DNA from: Nitrososphaera sp. UBA210
GTDB taxonomy: Archaea > Thermoproteota > Nitrososphaeria > Nitrososphaerales > Nitrososphaeraceae
DNA length: 64,000 bases
NCBI GenBank assembly: GCA_002494895.1
Contig: DADA01000083.1
Span: forward strand, 1-64,000
Direction: 5' to 3'
Position 1 is the stretch's first letter, and each line of letters opens with the position of its first letter. A model generated the notes under the pieces. That model was not told where the DNA came from and did not search any database. It saw nothing but the letters and a program-made list of their open reading frames with translations. Below are positions 59,833-64,000 of the stretch, in pieces. The translations under genes were made by a program, and so were the position numbers.

Positions 59833-60834
59833 ATGATGCTCTGTCTCGGAGTAGAAAGCACTGCTCACACGTTCGCGTGCTCTGTGGTCGATTCTAGTGG
59901 CAGGATTCGTTCCGACGTTCGAGACATCCACAGGCCGCATGAAGGCAAGGGGATCCACCCAAGGGACGCGTCAAGGCACCACATGGAAGCATCATCCAAA
60001 GTGTTGCATGACGCGCTTGATTCCGCAGCCGTTTCAATGAAAGATATCGACATTATCGGATATTCTGCCGGGCCGGGACTTGGGCCATGCCTTCGGGTAG
60101 GTGCAGTTGTGGCAAGGGCGCTGGCCGGCTATTATAGCAAGCCTCTTGTGCCCGTCAACCATGCACTCGGGCACATCGAGCTAGGTGCGCTATTGACTGG
60201 TGCATCTGATCCACTGGTTCTGCTCGTCTCAGGGGGTCATACGATGCTGCTCGCATTTTCTCATGGCCGCTGGCGGGTATTTGGTGAGACGCTGGATATA
60301 ACGGTCGGACAGCTGCTGGACCAGTTCGGAAGGTCACTCGGGTTTTCTTCTCCGTGCGGTGGACGAATAGAAGAGATCTCGGAAAAATCGTCTGGGGAAT
60401 ACCTGCAGCTTCCCTATGCCATCAAGGGAAATGATGTCTCATTTTCCGGTCTTCTTACAGCGGCGATAAGGATGGCATCAGAGAATAGGACCAAGCTTGC
60501 AGACGTCTGTTCTTCTCTGCAAGAGACTTCATTTGCAATGATTGCAGAGGCCGTAGAGCGGGCACTCTCTTTCACCGGAAAAAAGCAGGCAATGATAGTT
60601 GGCGGGGTGGCCGCGAACAAAAAGCTTGGCCAGATGCTTCAGCAGGCCTGTGAAAGGCATGGAGCCACGCTATTTGCGTGCCCGACAGAGTTCGCAGGCG
60701 ACAACGGGGCGCAGATTTCCTGGACTGCTCTACAGCAGTACAGGGCTGAAAAAAAGCAGGTCAGCATAGAGAAATCATACGTCAGTCAGTCGTGGCGGCT
60801 CGACACGGTTGACGTCAGCTGGCGCCTGCCTTGA
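59833..60834 (+). CDS. kae1: tRNA N6-threonylcarbamoyladenosine synthase subunit Kae1
   Basis: A 333-residue ASKHA protein: MLCLGVESTAHTFACSVVDS, metal-binding HPRDASRHH and NHALGHIE, ASKHA loops SGGHTMLL and GDNGAQIS near the end. It is the catalytic subunit of KEOPS for the universal t6A37 modification. ATG at 59833 starts one base after the ychF-like stop; the in-frame start at 59806 lies inside that gene. Bud32 is a separate gene nearby, not fused as in many Euryarchaeota. Confidence 0.94.
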   Translation: MMLCLGVESTAHTFACSVVDSSGRIRSDVRDIHRPHEGKGIHPRDASRHHMEASSKVLHDALDSAAVSMKDIDIIGYSAGPGLGPCLRVGAVVARALAGYYSKPLVPVNHALGHIELGALLTGASDPLVLLVSGGHTMLLAFSHGRWRVFGETLDITVGQLLDQFGRSLGFSSPCGGRIEEISEKSSGEYLQLPYAIKGNDVSFSGLLTAAIRMASENRTKLADVCSSLQETSFAMIAEAVERALSFTGKKQAMIVGGVAANKKLGQMLQQACERHGATLFACPTEFAGDNGAQISWTALQQYRAEKKQVSIEKSYVSQSWRLDTVDVSWRLP

Positions 60835-61138
60835 GCGCCTTTATCTGCCGTTCCCACTGTCCATTGCTAAAGACTCCAAACTTGTAGTTGATATCGCCAG
60901 AGCTGACCACGAGCTTCTTTACTAGAAAGCCCTCCGACCTGACGGAGGATATCTTTTCAAGTGGGATGTCAAGTGCGATCTCGCCTTCCTTCTTTGACAG
61001 AGTCGCCATCCTTCCCTGTGTTTTTTGGAACACGAGCCGGTTGTTGGTCAGTATCAATATCCCGCTTCTAAGCTTGTCCTCGGCACAATCCTCGTCCAGG
61101 ACGATCTTTTCTCCGGGCGCCGGCTCAAAGTTCACCAC
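60815..61138 (-). CDS. Bacterial PH/GRAM-like domain protein
   Basis: A 107-residue all-beta protein: PGEKIVLDEDCAEDKLRSGI, LILTNNRLVFQKTQG, IPLEKISSVRSEGFLVKKLV and a final helix WERQIKALKAG, which is the PH/GRAM/bPH fold layout seen in proteins annotated as DUF1653-like or bPH. Binding partner unknown. GTG start about 26 nt from a TATA centred 61164; its 3' end overlaps kae1 by 20 bases. Confidence 0.7.
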   Translation of the reverse strand: MVNFEPAPGEKIVLDEDCAEDKLRSGILILTNNRLVFQKTQGRMATLSKKEGEIALDIPLEKISSVRSEGFLVKKLVVSSGDINYKFGVFSNGQWERQIKALKAGAS

Positions 61139-61160
61139 GTTTTTATCTCCTAGCCAGAGG

Positions 61161-61170
61161 CTATATTATG
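61161..61170. promoter_or_regulatory. TATA element shared by divergent genes
   Basis: CTATATTATG, centred near 61164, is about 26 nt from the minus-strand GTG at 61138 and about 23-26 nt from the plus-strand ATG at 61187. Both genes would be leaderless from one TATA site. Confidence 0.5.
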
Positions 61171-61186
61171 ATTGCAGCCGCGGCTC

Positions 61187-61786
61187 ATGAAAAAGGGCGC
61201 AGAGGCGGACATTTATCTTGTCGACTGGTTCGGCAGAAAAGCAGTATCAAAGATCCGCTCGCCAAAGCCGTACCGGCACAAAGAGCTTGACGCGGTACTT
61301 CGGAAGCGAAGAACGATACACGAGGCAGCCTTGATGTCCGCTGCAAAGGCCACCGGAGTGGTCTGTCCTTTCATTTTCTTTGTGGACCCATCAAGGGCCG
61401 AGATAATAATGGAGTTTGTGAAGGGAAGCAATGCCCGCGATGCATTAACTCCTGCTCTCTGCGAAAAACTCGGCCGGTGCGCCGCAATGCTTCACTCTGG
61501 CAACATTATCCACGGAGACCTTACAACTTCAAACTTTATCGTCGACGGGAAAAAGCTGGTCCTGCTGGACTTTGGGCTTGCCTACTATTCAGAGCGAGCT
61601 GAGGATGCGGCAACTGATCTGCGGCTGATAAAAGAAGTGTTTACTAGTGCGCACGTGGAGGTCAAAGGGAGCTTCCAGCGTTTTATGAAAGGCTATTCAA
61701 GCATAGCGGGAAAGAAAAGGGCTCAGAAGATACGAAAGAATGTCCGCGAGATCGAGCAACGTGGTAGGTACGCGCGCTTCACCTAG
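61187..61786 (+). CDS. bud32: KEOPS kinase/ATPase Bud32
   Basis: A 199-residue minimal RIO-like kinase: KKGAEADIYLVDWFGRKAV (nucleotide loop and catalytic Lys), RKRRTIHEAALMSAA, IIMEFVKG hinge, catalytic loop HGDLTTSNF, and LLDFGLAYYSE. It is the ATPase partner of Kae1. ATG at 61187 is preferred over TTG at 61172 from the TATA spacing. The C-terminus REIEQRGRYARF is the typical basic tail. Confidence 0.92.
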   Translation: MKKGAEADIYLVDWFGRKAVSKIRSPKPYRHKELDAVLRKRRTIHEAALMSAAKATGVVCPFIFFVDPSRAEIIMEFVKGSNARDALTPALCEKLGRCAAMLHSGNIIHGDLTTSNFIVDGKKLVLLDFGLAYYSERAEDAATDLRLIKEVFTSAHVEVKGSFQRFMKGYSSIAGKKRAQKIRKNVREIEQRGRYARFT

Positions 61787-61817
61787 TTTTTATCTTTGGC
61801 CATTCTGGATTGTGTAG

Positions 61818-62372
61818 TTGCATCCGGTAACTTTTGCAAGCACCAATCAGAACAAGTTCCTTGAGGTCCAATCCATCCTCTCCGCTTTTGACATCACTGT
61901 GCAGTTCGCGAAGCTCAACCTTGTTGAAGTGCAGTCGGACTCACTTGAAGATATAGCAAGGGAAAAGGCGAGAAGCGCCTTTGCAGAGTTGCAGAGACCA
62001 GTAATAGTAGAAGACGACGGACTCTTCATCGATTCACTGAATGGCTTTCCGGGCCCTTATTCTTCCTTTGTTTTCAGGACAATAGGAAACGAGGGAATTC
62101 TGAAGTTGCTTTCGGGGACAGGGCAGAGATCCGCTTCGTTTCACTCGCTTGTCGCATATCATGACGGACGGGACACATCGATCTTCGAGGGTATTGTAGA
62201 AGGCAATATTTCCGATGAAATCGCTGAAGGGGGATGGGGATACGATCCCATCTTTGTACCTTCCGGCGCCGGATTGACCTTTGCGCAGCTAAAGGACAGA
62301 AAGAACGAATACTCGCATCGAAGGAAGGCCCTTGAGAAATTTGCGCACTTTATGTCGTCGCGAAAGGGCTAG
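61818..62372 (+). CDS. rdgB: XTP/dITP diphosphatase (HAM1/RdgB)
   Basis: A 184-residue house-cleaning pyrophosphatase that removes dITP/XTP: TFASTNQNKFLEVQSIL (substrate loop), VEDDGLFIDSLNGFPGPYSS (catalytic Asp), GGWGYDPIFVP and SHRRKALEKF are the family motifs. TTG start with a TATA (TTTTTATCT, about 61789-61797) about 25 nt upstream, so leaderless. The next gene converges with a 3-base gap. Confidence 0.93.
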   Translation: MHPVTFASTNQNKFLEVQSILSAFDITVQFAKLNLVEVQSDSLEDIAREKARSAFAELQRPVIVEDDGLFIDSLNGFPGPYSSFVFRTIGNEGILKLLSGTGQRSASFHSLVAYHDGRDTSIFEGIVEGNISDEIAEGGWGYDPIFVPSGAGLTFAQLKDRKNEYSHRRKALEKFAHFMSSRKG

Positions 62373-62375
62373 CAT

Positions 62376-63158
62376 TTAGCGGAGCTTGAAAATTCTTGTT
62401 CTTGTGGCTACGGCGATGATGCCTATCACACCAGCGAGCGCGCCTAGCGCGGGCAACGGAAATTCAGGGATCTCTGATTCAGAGGTGGTCAGGACGCCCC
62501 ATGATCTCGGCGATGCTACCCTCAGGTATTCCGGAGACCCGGTTTCAGGCCAGGAATAATAGTAGGTAAAGTTGGTTCCCTCTTTGATAGTGTCAAAGGA
62601 AACATAGAATCCGTAGTAGATTCGCTCGGATCCGATATAGTCGGCGTCAAGCCTGAACTCATAGGTCACATGATCCCTATCCGAAGAATACGGGCTGTTT
62701 GAGCCCGATAGCCCTCTCTCTGCGATCACGTTCGGGCTCTTGGGCGCCTGCTGCATCAACGTGGTCCGCCCGTCGCCGTGATACTCCCTCAGGGTTTCTC
62801 CACGGACATAGCAGATATCGTCAGGATTCATGTACGGCCCTCCATCGCTCAGAGTGTCAAAGCAAATAGCAGCGTGACCGTCAACAATGAAATCCTGAGG
62901 CATTTCCAACAGGACATAGACGAAGTCTGCGTCACGCATGGCCCATATCACCAGGTTGGTACTATCCGTATAGTTGTGAACGGTTTCGCTGGCCCTGTCC
63001 CATTCCGTAGAACTGGTCCATGTGCCATCAATTGTTGGCATCCTGGAATCTTCAACTAGAGGCATAAAGATTACCTGCTGTTGAGCGCTTGCAGCTACCG
63101 GAAAGGCAGCTAGCACTGCAAGCGAAAATACAACCGGAAGTATTGCATGTCGATTCAA
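62376..63158 (-). CDS. Exported CBM9-like protein with PEF-type C-terminal tail
   Basis: A 260-residue secreted protein: signal peptide (about 1-26, LPVVFSLAVLAAFPVAASA), an Ig-like carbohydrate-binding domain of CBM9/DOMON type (IDGTWTSSTEWDRA ... AAICFDTLSDGG ... YEFRLDADYIG) where the ligand is inferred only from fold, and a tail IPEFPLPALGALAGVIGI plus RTRIFKLR, another PEF-CTERM-like sorting signal. Convergent with rdgB. Confidence 0.78.
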   Translation of the reverse strand: MNRHAILPVVFSLAVLAAFPVAASAQQQVIFMPLVEDSRMPTIDGTWTSSTEWDRASETVHNYTDSTNLVIWAMRDADFVYVLLEMPQDFIVDGHAAICFDTLSDGGPYMNPDDICYVRGETLREYHGDGRTTLMQQAPKSPNVIAERGLSGSNSPYSSDRDHVTYEFRLDADYIGSERIYYGFYVSFDTIKEGTNFTYYYSWPETGSPEYLRVASPRSWGVLTTSESEIPEFPLPALGALAGVIGIIAVATRTRIFKLR

Positions 63159-63251
63159 CGTCGTTTCTGGACGGATCGTAAATCCTCGAGTAATTATATA
63201 ATGACTAGTATGACGTTGGGCAAGCCATACTATCGCTCTAGTAGAGGATCA

Positions 63252-64000
63252 CTAAAGTCGAACTTCAGGCGGATTATCCTCGCAATAGGTCTTGATCCAC
63301 CTGTCGGTGTAACGCGTCCTGTTCTGCAGAACCACTATTCTGGATATCTCGCTCTCATCCATTACCGCAAAGGAAGGCATCATGCGGCAAAGAGAGCCTG
63401 CAAATCCTCTCACCTCGTCCATCTCCAGCATGCGATCCTTCTCCAGGCGCTGGGTGGACATGCCTATGTGCATATACGACTTTAGCTCGATAAAGTGCGG
63501 GTTTCCCGCCTGCATCATCTCAGCAAACTCGCTCACGAAACCGGGACTGTCATTGTATCCTCTTATCAGTGTCATCCTAAGAACTGTGCGGGTGTCCACA
63601 GTCGACATGAACCGCAGGCTTTCCCACCACCGCTCCCACGCGTCCCTGTGACGCGGCCTGTTGATCTGGTAAAACATTTTTCGATTCGATGCATTCGCTG
63701 AAAGATAGATCTGAGTGGGGAGGGCGTCTTCAGCCGCCAGCCTGCGCAGCATGTCCGGCTCCTGACCGTTAGTCACGAGAAATACCGATTTTGTGGCCTT
63801 TAGCGATCTCAGGTACTTTATCAGCTGGGGGAGTTTAGGGTACATCGTGGGCTCGCCCGAGAGCGAAATTGCATAGTGGGCTGGAAAAAGAGACTCATCT
63901 AATTTCACTTTATCGTTCTTGGCGTGGCCATAGAATCCGTTGATGAGCTTTTTGCGCTCAGCCATTAATTGTTCGACTATTACATCTGGCTCGTCGACGA
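63252..64000 (-). CDS. taw1: tRNA 4-demethylwyosine synthase TYW1 (radical SAM), 5' part outside window
   Basis: The frame stays open to the window edge on the minus strand (codons before the ATG at 63965 are all sense), so the start and the CxxxCxxC cluster lie outside. The visible about 249 residues have AHYAISLSGEPTMYPKLPQL, LSANASNRKMFYQINRP, LRMTLIRGYND and IELKSYMHIGMSTQRL, which are TYW1/Taw1 motifs. The enzyme makes the tricyclic core of wyosine at position 37 of tRNA-Phe. C-terminus is complete. Confidence 0.9.
   Translation of the reverse strand, partial: VDEPDVIVEQLMAERKKLINGFYGHAKNDKVKLDESLFPAHYAISLSGEPTMYPKLPQLIKYLRSLKATKSVFLVTNGQEPDMLRRLAAEDALPTQIYLSANASNRKMFYQINRPRHRDAWERWWESLRFMSTVDTRTVLRMTLIRGYNDSPGFVSEFAEMMQAGNPHFIELKSYMHIGMSTQRLEKDRMLEMDEVRGFAGSLCRMMPSFAVMDESEISRIVVLQNRTRYTDRWIKTYCEDNPPEVRL

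Overview
The window looks like chromosomal DNA of an ammonia-oxidising thaumarchaeon (Nitrososphaerota), most likely a soil-type Nitrososphaera relative. The reasons are an archaeal information-processing set (TFE-beta with an Fe-S motif, family-B DNA polymerase, NurA-HerA-Mre11-Rad50, Nep1, RNase P protein Rpp21, S19e plus PDCD5, L1 plus L10/P0, Kae1 and Bud32, archaeal-type ThrRS and PurA), an acidic S-layer protein built of ETGxxTG(I/V)F modules, three surface proteins ending in PEF(G/P)-type C-terminal sorting tails, and many genes that begin 24-28 nt downstream of a TATA box (leaderless), often with TTG or GTG. This is read from the sequence alone; no database search was possible.

Layout. 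1-17.6 kb is mainly housekeeping: end of a SIMPL-domain protein, TFE-beta/RlmE, a DUF373 membrane protein, Nudix, PyrF, PurA, a YggX-like protein, small zinc-ribbon proteins, a membrane protein/wHTH pair, ThrRS, an AT-richer stand-alone TnpB inserted between thrS and an agmatinase-like gene, and PolB. 17.7-25.7 kb holds a PEF-tailed exported protein, an L-2-hydroxyglutarate oxidase-like enzyme and the tightly packed nurA-herA-mre11-rad50 end-resection operon. 26-27.6 kb has a cupin, a secreted protein and a structured non-coding stretch. 27.6-41.3 kb is an envelope region: a three-module RTX calcium-binding protein, a cation diffusion facilitator, a membrane-anchored Lon-type protease without ATPase, a half-size S-layer paralogue on the minus strand, a PEFG-tailed Ig-repeat protein, the 1250-residue S-layer protein, and a coiled-coil/TM protein that starts just after the S-layer terminator. 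41.6-50.3 kb returns to housekeeping (L1, L10, Asd, Lrp and wHTH regulators, CtaB, Nep1, Rpp21, S19e, PDCD5, MDR dehydrogenase, CitE-like lyase, tautomerase). 50.4-64 kb has an SBF-type transporter, PepF, a PD-(D/E)XK nuclease-like protein, a CAP-domain protein, the preQ0 genes queC-queE-folE, YchF, Kae1, Bud32, a dITP/XTP pyrophosphatase, a PEF-tailed CBM9-like protein and the 3' part of TYW1.

The most interesting region is the surface-layer locus (31.2-41.3 kb). The main lattice gene, a shortened paralogue sharing nearly 90% identical DNA in opposite orientation, a PEFG-tailed protein lying between these inverted copies, a possible membrane anchor placed behind a hairpin/poly-T element, and an exported serine-lysine protease together suggest a regulated or variable S-layer system. 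Other points worth a second look are TATA boxes apparently shared by divergent leaderless genes, hairpin-plus-poly-T terminators, an Asn-to-Glu change in a metal-ligand position of Mre11, an L10 that lacks the usual charged tail and has no L12 beside it, and two structured intergenic stretches that could be small RNAs. I found no tRNA, rRNA or CRISPR array.
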